Shown in pieces: positions 1-11,560 of a DNA stretch of 64,000 nucleotides. How positions within the stretch are numbered: the stretch's first letter is position 1; every line of letters begins with the position of its first letter. The stretch is from assembly GCF_010389155.1 (NCBI RefSeq), contig NC_057763.1:10168649-10232648 (forward strand). The letters run 5' to 3'. The DNA is from Erigeron canadensis (taxonomy: Eukaryota > Streptophyta > Magnoliopsida > Asterales > Asteraceae). Position numbers and translations under genes: made by a program. Under the pieces are notes generated by a model. That model was given only the letters and a program-made list of their open reading frames with translations, was not told where the DNA came from and made no database searches.

Positions 1-927
1 TCCTCGTGTACACGCAGTTGATGATACCCTGAACGTAAGTCAATTTTTGAGAAACACTTTGCGCCTTGAAGTTGATCGAACAGATCATCAATCCTAGGAA
101 GGGGATAACGATTCTTTACTGTTAACTTTTTCAGCTCACGGTAGTCAATACACATGCGAAACGAACCATCCTTCTTTTCGACGAATAAGACAGGTGCTCC
201 CCACGGTGACTGGCTAGGTCTAATAAATCCTTTGTTCTAAAGTTCTTTTAATTACGTGGCCAATTCTTGTAATTCAGTTGTTGCTAATCTATAGGGGGAT
301 TTTGCTACAGGAGCTGCATTAGGAACAAGACTAATGCGAAAATCAATTTGTCGAGACGCCAAGTAAATCATCAGAGAAGACATCCTGATAGTCCCGAACG
401 ACGGGGACATCAATCAAGCTAACCTCTTTAGCAGACGCACTCATGACACGACTTTCAAAAGAATCAGACACCTCGCCCTGAACTTCTAGTATCTCGCCAT
501 TTGGTAAGGGAATTCTAACAATTTTTGCAGTACATAGAATCGTCGCATCGACCAAAGACATCCAGTCCATACCAACAATAACGTCAAAACTCCCCATTTC
601 AAAAGGTAATAAGTCAATAAAGAAAGCATGATTATTAAGAAATAGTGTGCACGAACGGATGACTTGGTCTAATCTGACTAACCCACCATTAGCCATTTCT
701 ACGTCAAAACATAAATACATAGGGCTCGGCTTAGTATTCAATAAAGGAACGAAACTAGTCGCGACAAAACTATAATCAGCTCCAGAATCAAAGAGAATAG
801 TAGCATAATGACCATTTAGAAGAAAAGTACCTGCAACAACGTTCGGGTCGTTGCGAGCCTCGGCAGCATTTAGAACAAAAGCACGACCTCTAGCAGCTGG
901 AGCCTGATTGCCCCTATTCTGATTGGG
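1..927 (-). pseudogene. Retroviral-type aspartic protease plus start of reverse transcriptase
   Basis: The minus strand encodes a pepsin-like retroelement protease with its active site FDSGADYSFV at about 795-765, followed by the conserved IVGMDWM region near 570. The reading frame shifts near 360. The next segment is the RT N-terminus: [14 protein letters not shown] near 225-185, MCIDYREL near 155-130 and [15 protein letters not shown] just inside the window edge. Two stops, TAG near 235 and TAA near 255, fall where a glutamine codon would fit, and a TGA near 927 separates the segment from gag. The catalytic YxDD box of RT lies outside the window. The gene is inactive as it stands. Confidence 0.88.
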
Positions 928-2489
928 TCAAGTAATCTGTAGCTGGTTAGGATGAACTGCCACTTGAACCTGTTGCCCAACCCACTGAGGACATGTGTTC
1001 CGATAGTGATCAGTGGCCCTACATTCATAGCATCCTCCACGAACTCCGGTTGGTCTTCTTTGATTCAATGGTACAACATTCAATGGTGCTCTATTCCATG
1101 GTGCCACTTGAGTCCTTGGTTCCCTACAGTAGTTTGCCAAACGACCAGTCTTATTATAGTTGTAACATGTTAAGCAATTCTGATTTGCTGCATGGTGAAG
1201 ATTGCACTTGGTACACTTAGGATGAGGACCCGCATATTCCTTTTTGCCAGCATCAGTCACTGCAAATACCTTGCCTCTGTATAGTCTCTTCCCATCAGAT
1301 CGCCAAACTTTCTTACTATTACTCGTCCCACTGCTTGCCTTCCTTTTTGTCCCAACAGCAGTAATAGTTCCACATTGAACCAACTCCTAGTCATAGCTTC
1401 AGACCTCAATATAGCCTCCTCTAAGGTATTTGGGTAAACAGCAGCCATAGTCGACCTAACATGAGGAATTAACCCACGGAGATACTTCTCTATACCTTTG
1501 TTCTCAGGTTTAACCAAATGCGGAACGAGCCTTGATAGTTCATTAAAACGGGTAGTATATCCAGCATGATCAGCACCGACCATCTTATGTTCCAAAAAAT
1601 CTCGTTCTAGCTTCACCAGTTCGGTTGCTGTATAGAACTTTCTCATCATCAACTCTCTGAAGTTATACCAAGACATCGCCTCTACCACTAATCTGCCTCT
1701 GATTCGGCACTGAGTGTTCCACCAAGACAAAGCATCTTTAGTGAAAGAGTTTGCCACATACTTGACCCTTTGTTCAGGAGTACATTCACTAATACCAATC
1801 ACAGCTTCCATCTTTTCTAACCATTGAAAAAACTTAACTGCTCCACCTCTACCATTGTACTCTTGCACGCCACAATACTTAAAGTTTTTGTAAGTACAAG
1901 TCCTGACACCACTTCTAGGTCCCCTTGGCACATTCCCAATACGAATTCCTTGATTAACGTCTTCATAATATTCATCATCTTGATCATCCCCTGCGTCCTC
2001 ATACTGAGCATCATCATACTGAGCATCCTCACACTGAGTGTTTTCATTCTCTGCGTTTTGCGCATCTTGAGCATTTTGTGCATTTTGAGCATTTTGTGCA
2101 AGTATAGTATTAACCACTTGGGTAATCATGGCAATCATGGCTAGGTCTGGTTGCATGCCAGCTTGCTCATTAGTAGTTTCATTTTCGGTTCCACCACGAC
2201 CGCGTCCACGACCACTACCTCGGCCGCCACCGCGGACTGCACCACGACCAACGCCACGACCAGTACCTCGACCTCCAACCTGTTCATTTCCACGACCAGT
2301 ACCACGGCCAACACCTTGAATTACCTTAGGCCTAGTGCCACGACCAATACCACGGCCTCTACTCCGTCCAGTCCCTCGACCAATAACACGACCTTGACTA
2401 GAGTCTTTGTTTTCGCCACGGCCTCTTCCACGATCGCCGCTAGTTCCAGCACTAGATCTTGTTCTTGCCATTGTCCTATAACCACGCAT
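928..2489 (-). pseudogene. Ty3/gypsy gag polyprotein with CCHC zinc knuckles (frameshifted)
   Basis: The first ATG is at 2489; a second in-frame ATG gives MARTRSSAG. The N-terminus is a long Arg/Gly tract (GRG repeats, about residues 18-105), then an acidic NAQ-rich spacer, then the retrotransposon gag domain (YKNFKYCGVQEYNGRGGAVKF to about residue 370). The frame shifts near 1380. The downstream frame (1383-928) carries two zinc knuckles. The second is an intact CX2CX4HX4C (CYECRATDHYRNTC). The first has lost its second Cys and its His (CYNYNKTGRLANYC). Gag would form the virus-like particle and package element RNA. A +1 or -1 indel and the altered knuckle indicate decay. Confidence 0.9.
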
Positions 2490-3230
2490 CGTTAGTCGGG
2501 GAAGAATAGACTCGACGATGTTAATATCACAAGATACTCTCAGTAAGCTCTCTCGTCTTATGGTCTAAGGAATGCTATCTAGAACCTAAACTATTCATGC
2601 AATTCATGTCAATGCAATACATATATATACACTAATAATATATAACCCTAAATCGCAGTTAAAATGTAGTCCAAATCTAACACCTACACCCGTTGCACTA
2701 GTGGTGTATGTATACAGGGTGTACCAGCGGCTAACCCTCCACACCCCTAGTACATCTAATGCAAGGTCGGATCACGGTACTGGTATGCTCTCTAGGTATT
2801 GGTCGGGTATGTATACAGGGTGTACCAGCGGCTAACCCTCTACCTAACCAACACCCATTAAGCATCCCAGGGTAGCTACCACACTCTCACTACAAGTTCA
2901 ATCACTGATGTCAATAACTATCGCAAGGCAGGGCGGTAATCATAGAACAGTTGATCAGGCTTTTCTATGATTATCGCTATGCGATACTAGTTAGTGCCAT
3001 CACTTCATCTTGCTCTAATACATATAAATAATCACAATAACACTAAAAGCACACAGTCACCAAATGATAGCCATAGTCAAAATAAACACAGGGACAATAA
3101 GTCTCAATAAGATATGAACTCAAAATATAAGCGACGTTAGCACGTCTAGAATGCATCTATGATTCCTATCGTAAATGCTATACGGGGTTATTAGGTTATA
3201 GTCTAGGCTTTTCCACCTAATTCTCTACAA
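2490..3230 (-). other. Untranslated leader between primer site and gag
   Basis: This non-coding leader holds a 34-bp direct repeat, once from about 2706 and again from about 2808; each copy contains GTATACAGGGTGTACCAGCG. No ORF of note is present. Leader length and position are normal for plant Ty3/gypsy elements. Confidence 0.6.
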
Positions 3231-3246
3231 CCTGGCTCTGATATCA
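3231..3246 (-). other. Primer binding site, initiator-Met tRNA type
   Basis: On the minus strand, 3 nt after the LTR end, the sequence reads TGATATCAGAGCCAGG. It matches the usual plant PBS TGGTATCAGAGC at all but one position. It fixes the direction of the element and the inner LTR boundary at 3250. Confidence 0.85.
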
Positions 3247-3249
3247 TTC

Positions 3250-6222
3250 TGTAACACCCCACCGATGAGGTGTCCTGAAAAGTACAGCACGACATGGAAT
3301 TACATAGATACTGCTAAATGAAATAGAATACAATAAATATATTCCCAAAAACATGAGTTCAAGTCATATCAGTGCTAATATAGCTTATTACAATCAAGTC
3401 CATACAGAAATAATCCAAGGCATGTAGCCTTAAAGTCTGACAATAAATAAAGGAGCACTAAACTCTGAAGTCCAAGTCTAGCATAATAGTCTTTATCCCT
3501 GATTAGCCTGAGTACCTGAAAAGTATACTAAAACGTGTCAACACAAAGGTTGGTGAGTTCGTAGGTTTTATGTCAAAAGTCTACTCAAAGAAATATGTCT
3601 TTTGTCGATTCTTTTAAGTCTAAACAAGTAATAGTTCAATATATAACGAGCAGAGTTACGCCATAATAAGTCCAAATGTCTCAATGTCTCAAAGTCCGGC
3701 CTTACGGTACCTGCCTTAGTCCAAAGTCTCAAAGTCTTAAGTCTCCAATACACACAAAAAGCCCGTCAATTAAGCACGTCATTAAGCACAACAACAAACA
3801 CATAATCACATACATACAACAAGACAGAAGCACGTCAAATGGTATAAGTAACTCTATACGCACAGGCTCAATACTGAACATAAACAAAAATCGACAAAAC
3901 TGTTTAAAAAGAACAAGTATACTTTTCACTCCAAAACATGTAAAAAGAGGGCTACGAAACTCACCTAAATGCAGCACAAGTATAAGTATCATAATTCAAC
4001 GTACAAGAACAGGAACAGTCAGTACACCTGAAACACGCTCAATATCTGTCCAACAATCCTACATTATCCACAAGTCATCCAGTAAGTACTTACTTAATTA
4101 CACAAGTCCATGTCCTATACTAGTGTCATACGAAATGCCATTATATCTTATCAATTGTCATAATATATATATATATATATAATAGTCATTTTGTCCTTAT
4201 AAATTGTCCATGTGATATGCTTCTTTTAATAATGTCATATTCTTATTGTTTATATCTTGTCATATATTTATATGGAATGTCATTATAAAATCTGGTCCGA
4301 TAAGTCATTGACTATTATTATACAAATGTATAATTTATATAGTCCTTACAAAGTCTTTTTAATATATATACTTAGTCATATGTCTATATTAGATTTAATC
4401 CTTATATATATACACATATGTCCATATCAATTTAATTCTTATATATATATATATATATGTCTACTTAAATTAGTCCTTTTATATATATATATAGGTTCTA
4501 GGTAAAATAAAACAACTAGTAAAGTAAAACAAATAAAACAATAGATTTATCTTTGCTGAAAATCACCGTGCATCATGATAATCATCGTGCATCAATATAT
4601 GTATTTGTGCTTCGTGAATCATCGTGCATTAATTTTATCATGATCTAAGGATCAATATCTTGTCCTATATGTTTTACGTTAACACTTGTCATACAATAAC
4701 CAACCCCTATATATATATATATAAATATATGTATATTCATATTAATTTCTTTATTATAAAACTTGGGATTTAATTTTAAAAATAGATCAATTAATTAAAA
4801 TACAATTTAACTTTATTTAAAACTTTAATTTTGACTAAAATATCAAAATAATACTCAAACACCATTTCATACCCAAATCGACTTTTAGACCCCAAAAATG
4901 TTTTCCCAGTCGGTTTGACCGACGTTGACCGGCGGTTTGACCAACAGTTTGACCGAGTTGACCGAACCAAAAAGCAAGATTCCCGTTACAAGGATGAACC
5001 ATAACCGATTTTAAGAATAAAAATTACTAGAGCAACCCGCATCTATAGTAGATCTAGCCAAGAACAACCCGAAAAGTATATTTATAGCCACGATTTTATC
5101 GACTTTTTGGTTTATACACATGAACAATAACTGAAATCATAATACAAACATCAAACCTAAACAACAACAATAATTTTCGGACCAAGAGATTTCGGATCCA
5201 AGTGTTTTCGGGTCTAAAGTATTCGGATATACAAGTTTTCGGACCATAGATTCCGGATTTGGAATATTTCGTGTTTAAACATTCCGGATTCAAAGATTTC
5301 GGACTTATAAATCTCGAATCTAACAAGGTTTCAAGCATACTTTTCATATTTCATGAACATCGGATATATATATATACACAACCGAAAATATATATATTTA
5401 TATGTAAAAAAAAATCGGATTTAATCATATATATAAACATAATACAACCGATTTATATATATACAAAGGTAAAGTTTTCGGATCTAAACAATAATAGATA
5501 AGAAAAATTCGGATATATATATATATATATCCGTACATATGCGTATTTTTCAAAGAAGAATACGAATTTGATGAAGAATGAACATAAACCATGTGAACCT
5601 TACCAAGATCTTTAAGAAAATGAAGAAGAAAGTGAAAATTGATGGTCGTTTGTGGTGGTGGAGTGGCGGCCGACTGGTGGTTGATTGTGGAGTGTGGTGG
5701 CGTCTGAGAAAGGGAGAGAGAGGGAGGGGGACGACTGAGAGAAAAGAGAGAGGGAGGAGAAGTGTGTGAGAAGGAGAGGGGAAATGGGATGGGGGCTAGG
5801 GTTTATTTTTTCTTATATACCCCTCCATAACCCTAATTACCTTTCTTTTGACTTTCCTTTAAAAGCGTTTGACCCGACAATTCCAGAAACTCGAGACCCG
5901 TTAACTCATTTTTGTCGACATATTTAAATGTAACTCATCAATAGCTTTCTAACGGATATAAACATGTGTATATTTAATTATTAAATCTTTTATTGGTTAC
6001 ATTTCAAGTATTTCATTTATTTTGGCATTTTTATGAGACAACTAGTATTCCTCCTATTCTCGAGTCCACGTGCAATTTTTTTCTAAAGTCTAAAGGCTCA
6101 TAAAGCACAAATCCATTTATTCCATGATAAAGTCTTAAAGTCTAACAAGGTACATAAACAAAACGAACTAAAAATGACCGGAAAAGTAATTCAGGAAAAT
6201 CGCTCAGATGATGGTTGTCACA
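3250..6222 (-). repeat. 5' LTR (2973 bp) of the left-edge Ty3/gypsy element
   Basis: On the minus strand it opens TGTGACAACC at 6222 and closes GGGGTGTTACA at 3250, immediately before the primer site. TG...CA ends are present. The interior is non-coding, with AT-rich runs at 4160-4500 and 4705-4735 and a cluster of short TTCGGA-type repeats at 5170-5525. A conserved module at 3514-3570 is shared with two solo LTRs in this window. Short ORFs inside are not genes. The partner LTR is off the left edge, so LTR divergence cannot be measured. Confidence 0.8.
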
Positions 6223-7253
6223 AGTAATTTAAACAATGTAAAATATGGAGAAGACATTCGTGAGAACTTGATTACGGGTATGCATTATTAGCACAAAACG
6301 GATGTGAATGAGTTGCGGGATTATCCTGGTGAAAAGAATGAATGTTATGAGATTCAGAGCATTGAAAAATTTGTGATGGATACTGTTCAAAATCTAGTTG
6401 ATGATGAAGTTGAGGATGATACATTAGTTTTTGAAATCGTTTTTGAAATTGATCACTCGGAAAGAAAAATTATAAGCGGCTAACAACTCTCACAACTTTT
6501 TGTTGCGACAATGTCTCAACTGTTAAGTGCAATGTAGAAATTTAAATATATAGATATAAAATTTAAAAAAAAAACAAGTGAATATAGATTCATTTTTTAC
6601 TAAACAATATTAAAATTTTGAAATATTTAAGGATTTATTAATTTATAATTTTGATGGGACATATATTTTTACCTTGGGGAATTATGTAAATAAATTACCA
6701 TCGTATATAATTATATTGACCCGACGGGTGGTGGTGGCGGGAACAATGGTAGCGTTGTAGTATTGACCGAACGGGTAGTGGTTGGCGGTATGGTCAATGA
6801 TATAAAGGTAATTCATATAAGAATGTTAGTATAGTTTTTTCAAAAGTCGAGTAATATATATAATAATTATTTAATTAAGTTTATTTTAGGTATATAGGTT
6901 AATTATAAACAAAAACTTTTGAAAAAGTCGGGGTATTATAGGTATTTTAAAGGCTTAAAAGTTTATAGAAAATAATGGACTTTTTGCTTTATTAAGTAGT
7001 ATAGATTAGAATATATGTAATGCGTAAATCATACAAGGATGCATGTGAAGTTGTAATTGCTAAGAATACCATTTCCTCTATACACTTCAAGTTTTTATAT
7101 ACAAACACATTGGTGCAATCACACTATTTTACAATCAAACATATATCAATAATAATAATCAAACAAAACATAAACAAACAGATCAACTTGCTACATGAAA
7201 AGCCATTTACAATGTTTAATCTTTGAAAACTACAAAATGCACCAAAGTATATT
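6223..7253. other. Intergenic; unassigned coding-like remnant at its left end
   Basis: From 6243 to 6483 (+) one frame is open except for a single TAG near 6288. Its composition is protein-like, with acidic segments such as VDDEVEDDTLVFEIVFEID, and it ends in TAA. I do not recognise it. It directly abuts the LTR end at 6222. The rest is AT-rich DNA with a short GGGTGGTGGTGG-like stretch near 6725-6790 and no supported gene. Confidence 0.3.
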
Positions 7254-7460
7254 GAATTGCTAGTTAAGTGGTCAGACACCCCGGAAGTTGTAACACGGGT
7301 CATACGTTCGAATCCTATCTCGAGTGTTGTTCCTAGCCAATATTATTGGCGAGAGAGTTGAATTTACCGGGTGGATCGGGCAGGGGGGCGGGGTCGAGTA
7401 GGCACATGGTATTCAGTCCGGATACCCGTGGTCCGGCCCTTCGCTGTTCTAAAAACAAAA
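7254..7460 (+). mobile_element. tRNA-derived SINE
   Basis: A pol III box A-like stretch (TGCTAGTTAAGTGG, about 7258) is followed about 35 bp later by a box B match (CGTTCGAATCC, 7305-7315). A non-tRNA body and a 3' tail (TCCGGATACCC, then GGCCCTTCGCTGTTCT and A-rich DNA) complete the SINE layout. The tail recurs inverted at 50149-50240, so this is a dispersed family. It is not a tRNA gene: no cloverleaf forms past box B. Confidence 0.7.
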
Positions 7461-8064
7461 TACATTAGTAATTAAAATTTGTTTTTTAGTTTAAATATAC
7501 AGCATAAAGTATGTTCTATATACTAGATTTTAGAACCGTGTTATATATACGAGTTTTATAACATTATTAATATAAGAATTACTATATGAAACAAAAAAAA
7601 GTACTTACACGTTAAATGTAAAAAGAATTATTAATATAATAATTTTATATGTTGTGATATTATTTGTAGGCTTCAGTTTATATAAGAAGATTATGTATCC
7701 TAAATATAATTTGATTTATTACTAATAACAACAATGATTATCCTAATTATAGTCTGATTACAAATACTAATTTAATTACGGTAAATAATATAAAATAAAA
7801 TATTAATATAAATATGTAACCTCCCTACTATAGGTTGTTATTAGATAGACATTATGCAATAATATTACTTATTTTTAAATTGGGTTAAAAATGTAATTGG
7901 TGATTGAAAACGAAAAAGTGTAAATTAATTTTGAAATGTGTTGATTTAATTAATTTTGAGCTGTGATTGGTCAATTGAGGTTAAGTCAGTTGTCTTTTAG
8001 TATATATTAAGATAAGATTGATGTATGTATGTATATATATACACACACACACACACACACGATA
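7461..8064. other. AT-rich intergenic DNA
   Basis: No gene or recognisable element is seen. An (AC)n run preceded by ATGTATGTATATATAT lies at 8023-8061 and abuts the next MITE-like unit. Confidence 0.5.
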
Positions 8065-8285
8065 GGGGCATGTTATTTTGAGTCAAACTTATTTTGAGTC
8101 CATATAACTGACACATGTGTAAGTTACCTGTGTAAGTCATGGCGGCGGTGGTCGCCGTTGCTAGAAAATCATGATGGTGGTCGGAGATGATGGTGGTGGT
8201 GGCAGGAGATGGTTGGGATTTAAGGAGATGAAAGAAAATGAATGGACTCAAATTGGATTCAAAATAAGTTGTACTCAAAATAACT
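8065..8285. mobile_element. MITE-like foldback with TTATTTTGAGT terminal repeats
   Basis: The left arm at 8073-8102 (TTATTTTGAGT...TTTTGAGTCCA) is matched in inverted orientation at 8243-8282. The centre is GGT/GGC-rich and non-coding. It is flanked by (AC)n on the left and CT/AT microsatellite on the right, so a target duplication cannot be read. Length near 215 bp and lack of coding capacity fit a MITE. Confidence 0.5.
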
Positions 8286-8704
8286 TTTCTCTCTCTATAT
8301 ATATATAAAATTAACTAATACATCTTATAATAGCTCATAATGTGACATTATTTATTTAACCTTTTTAACCTTTAATTTTTTAATATATTCTCTCGCGTAT
8401 TATGCAGGTTAATAATCTAGTAAATAAAAATAGGTAAACAGATAATTCCAATGAAAATACGATGTTCCAAATTTGGTTAGAGAATACATGCATAAAAGTT
8501 TGTTTTTTTTTAGTTTGTTTTATAAAATATTATAAAAAATGTATGGAAATGCTAATAGGATAAAATTCTACGTGTCAATATTTTAACCTAGGTTTTGTAT
8601 TAAAAAGGGGTTTAAAATACTCGGTTAACTCTGTTTAATAGATATAATATTAATTAAGATTATTATAATTTTTTTTCCAAACACGATAAAGTTATAATTA
8701 AAAC
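8286..8704. other. AT-rich intergenic DNA
   Basis: No ORF or recognisable element is seen in this stretch. Confidence 0.5.
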
Positions 8705-8860
8705 TGATGAATCATGTCTTGATAAGTAGTAACAAGTTTTAAAGAATCATGTCTTGATATGTAGTTAAGTACTAACAAGTTTTAAACATGAAAATGACTT
8801 GATATATGTAGTTAAGTACTAACAAGTTTTAAACATGAAAATGACTTGATAATAGAAACA
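8705..8860. repeat. Short tandem repeat (about 50-bp units)
   Basis: Units containing TACTAACAAGTTTTAAACAT and CATGTCTTGATA or ATGACTTGATA repeat about three times; the last two are nearly identical. No coding potential. Confidence 0.7.
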
Positions 8861-9265
8861 TGACACTTATATGTTTTGTATATAAAAAAATTAATTGATA
8901 AACCATAAAATACTAACAATTAATTTTAAAAATGTTGAAAACTACATAGTGTATTTTCCCCCCTTTTAATAGATTTATCATGTTTTAACATTTATCTAAT
9001 TTGTGATTTATCTAATTTGTGAACTCTAAATTGAATGATTATATAAGTGAATGAGAATGATAAAGAGGAAGGGAGAGCAACGAATACAAACATTTTGTGA
9101 TAGGAAAGGTATGAATGATTTTCATATTCGCTCTCCATAAAAACATTCCACACATCAAACATACCATAAATCATTTTCATTAAGTGTCTGTCACAAAAAA
9201 ATAAGCTTAAGACTACCCATCAATCAATTAATTAAAAGACTTTTTGTCTTTAAACCAAACATTAA

Positions 9266-9703
9266 AGACACGTTTAGTTTTGAAAATTATTTTCTAGTTT
9301 TGCATTTCTAATTTTCAAAGAAAGGAAAAAGTTTTCCATCTCGAGAAAACAAATGAAATTTTAAAAATCCGTTCAAAACTAGAAAAATATATTTTCATTT
9401 TCCATATGTATAATTTGTTAAGAAGGGGGGGGGGGGGTGTTTGGGAGTGAGGTGGGTGGGGTGACGGGGTAGAGTTGATATAATTTGAGGTTTTTAAAAT
9501 TTAAAAAAATAGAAAATTAAAAGTGAATAATAATTAACAAGTGTTTTCTAATTCCTATAAAAAAGTGGACAACAATATTTTCTGTTTTCTTGGAAAATAT
9601 TTTTGTAAAAAATATGATTAGATCGTGTTATTAGTTTTCCATGTTTTTTCGAAAACAAAAAGAGAAAACTAGAGATGTTTTATCCAACTAAACGCACCCT
9701 AAG
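9266..9703. mobile_element. MITE-like element with CGTTTAGTT / AACTAAACG termini
   Basis: It opens CACGTTTAGTTTTGAAAA and closes CAACTAAACGCACCCT. The same terminal signature occurs at 23641-23982. The inside is A/T-rich, with TTTTC/GAAAA stretches that can fold back, and a G13 run at 9425-9437. No clear target duplication could be read for this copy. Confidence 0.5.
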
Positions 9704-10494
9704 AGTTTGCTTTTCACTTTTAACAAAAAGTTACCTGAAAATAGTTTCAATATAGGTAGGTGAGAATAAACGTATTTACATTTTACTTCTCTATCTAAAA
9801 AATGAATTTATAAATGTTATGACACGTTTGGTTAACAAATTATTTTCTCATGAGCGGAATCTGTTAATGGAATTGAAATTTGAAGAAAGAGAACTTGATG
9901 GAATGATTAATATTTTTAAAATTTTAGAAATTCTTTCTCAACATTTAAAGAATTAAAATTTCATCGAATGAGAGATTGTTTACAATTTTAAACAACCAAA
10001 ATGAAAATTCTATTTTAAATGGGTGTTTGGTACAATGAGATGGAAAGAGAAGAAAAAGAAATGAGAAAAACTTCTCTTATTTGATTACAGTAAAGATTGA
10101 AAAAGAGAATGAATAAGTGAAAAATCAATTTCATTTCATCCGTTTTCTATAAATTGTATAAAATAAATAGAAATCATAAGAATGTAAATTTTTATTATAT
10201 GTTTTAATAATGTTATATGTATTAAATTTAATTATATAAAATTTTATAATTATTTATGTTATTTCTTTATCAAATAACAAAATGTATTCTCTTTTCAAAT
10301 CCCCATTTTCTTTACCACTATTTATAATACATTTCTAATTTTTTTATTCCCTCATACTAAACCACCACCTAACATTTGTGTACCAAAAGTTCGGCTTGTT
10401 CAAGAAGAAACAAAATATCTATCCTAGCCAATTCAAAAACGACATTGCACTGTATTATATCCGAATTTTCGAATACCTACCATAGAATATCCAC
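9704..10494. other. Intergenic and upstream region of the phosphatase-inhibitor gene
   Basis: AT-rich. A possible degenerate MITE runs from about 10020 (GGGTGTTTGGTACAATGAG) to about 10375 (CTCATACTAAACCACC). Nothing else is supported. Confidence 0.35.
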
Positions 10495-10502
10495 TATATA
10501 CG
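10495..10502 (+). promoter_or_regulatory. Candidate TATA box of the phosphatase-inhibitor gene
   Basis: TATATACG lies about 85 bp before the ATG at 10584. The intervening sequence is A/C-rich, as in plant 5' UTRs. This is a position-based call only. Confidence 0.4.
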
Positions 10503-10583
10503 TACTCAGTTAGTCAAATTTAAATCCATTTCCCCCAAATCAAAACACGAAACACACACATACAAACCCTAGAAAAGGCAAAC

Positions 10584-10913
10584 ATGGCGAGACCTGCGAT
10601 GCAATCAACATCCACCACCACAACAACAATAACCCTAGAAAACAGCAACACGACACCAGCATCAGCAACAACAACGTTAACATTAACCTTAAATCCAAGG
10701 AAGAAAAAGGTCACATGGAAAGAAGGTACAGTGGACAACGAATTCCTAGATAAAAAAAGCTCTAAAAAATGTTGTATTTTTCATAAAGAAAAACCTTTTG
10801 ATGAAGATTCTAGCGATGACGACGACGATCGCGATCATCATAATCATAATCATGATTGTGGTGGTGGTGATGGTGGATTGAAGAAGAATGATGACGGCGC
10901 ATCAACTAGCTAG
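10584..10913 (+). CDS. INH3: Protein phosphatase 1 inhibitor, inhibitor-3 family (PPP1R11/YPI1-like)
   Basis: A 109-residue intronless ORF. After a Thr/Ser-rich N-terminus comes the family core at residues 39-68: a basic run, the RVxF-type PP1-docking motif KVTW (42-45), the segment [17 protein letters not shown], and CCIFHK (63-68). The C-terminus is acidic ([10 protein letters not shown]), then His/Asn- and Gly-rich. In plants, yeast and animals this family binds and restrains type-1 protein phosphatase, mainly in the nucleus; all core motifs are intact here. The start is the first ATG in the frame and the total length matches the Arabidopsis protein (about 107 aa). The low-complexity N- and C-termini are the variable parts of the family. 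The symbol is by homology. Confidence 0.92.
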   Translation: MARPAMQSTSTTTTTITLENSNTTPASATTTLTLTLNPRKKKVTWKEGTVDNEFLDKKSSKKCCIFHKEKPFDEDSSDDDDDRDHHNHNHDCGGGDGGLKKNDDGASTS

Positions 10914-10982
10914 GTTAATTTTGTTATATATAATCTGATATGTATGTATAGATTTAGATGGATCTGATGGAATTGGAAATGT

Positions 10983-11560
10983 ATTCTGAGATGTATTCTT
11001 GCTGTGTTGATTGTTTTGTGTTATTGATTGACCCGATATCGGTTTACTTTCTATGTTTATGTTTGATTTTGTGCATAATATGTTTGTGTTGATATATAAT
11101 AATTTGTGCTAGAATAAATAGAATAGAATCTGGCAAAATATAGTATTTTTTTGCTAAGGGTGTTTGCTTACTGGGGTTTCAGAAGCGAATAAACCCTGCT
11201 TATGAGTTTATCTACTAAGTAATATGATCTTAAGTTGATGAACTCTCATAATCTGGTAAATAAAAGAGCTGTTTCAACATGCAAATATTCTGAGCTGCAT
11301 CCTTGTGTGTTGTTTGTTTCGGGTAATTGATCGATCTAATATTGTTGTGCTTTCTATGTTTGTGTTTGGTTTCATGCATTATATGTTTGTGCTCTGTGTT
11401 AATAATGATAGAAAAGGGTGTTTGGGTTAGCTGATTATCAGGGGTTATTGGCTTACTGAAGTTTAAGAATGGGAATAACCCCTGTTTATGAGTATTTCGG
11501 TTTGAATTTGTAACAAGCTCAAGTTGATAAACTCGCCTAAGCTGGTAAAAGTTGAGCTTT
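10983..11560 (+). repeat. Diverged tandem duplication, about 304-bp unit
   Basis: The copies start at 10983 and 11287, both with ATTCTGAG. Matching landmarks follow in order: CTTTCTATGTTT, GGGTGTTTG, a TTATGAGT segment, and AGTTGATGAACTC versus AGTTGATAAACTC. Divergence is substantial, so the event is old. Confidence 0.6.

Larger units (their letters stand above)
1..6222 (-). mobile_element. Ty3/gypsy LTR retrotransposon, 5' part (runs off left edge)
   Basis: Read on the minus strand the order is 5' LTR (6222-3250), primer binding site, leader, gag with zinc knuckles, aspartic protease, then reverse transcriptase cut by the window edge. Protease before RT with no integrase between them is the Ty3/gypsy order. 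The gag and protease style and the initiator-Met primer site fit the chromovirus (Tekay/Del-like) branch; that lineage call is inference. Frameshifts near 1380 and 360, and in-frame stops at about 927, 255 and 235, show that this copy is dead. Its 3' LTR and target duplication lie outside the window. Confidence 0.9.

Noticed and set aside
2128..2495. Plus-strand ORFs rich in RPRPRP or STTTTST
   Set aside because: They are antisense shadows of the Arg/Gly-rich gag N-terminus.
5578..5769. Gly/Arg-rich ORF inside the left LTR
   Set aside because: It lies within LTR DNA, comes from GGTGG/GAGAGA simple sequence and has no domain.
7258..7330. A functional tRNA gene
   Set aside because: Box A and B are present, but no cloverleaf or acceptor stem pairs up; the SINE body follows.
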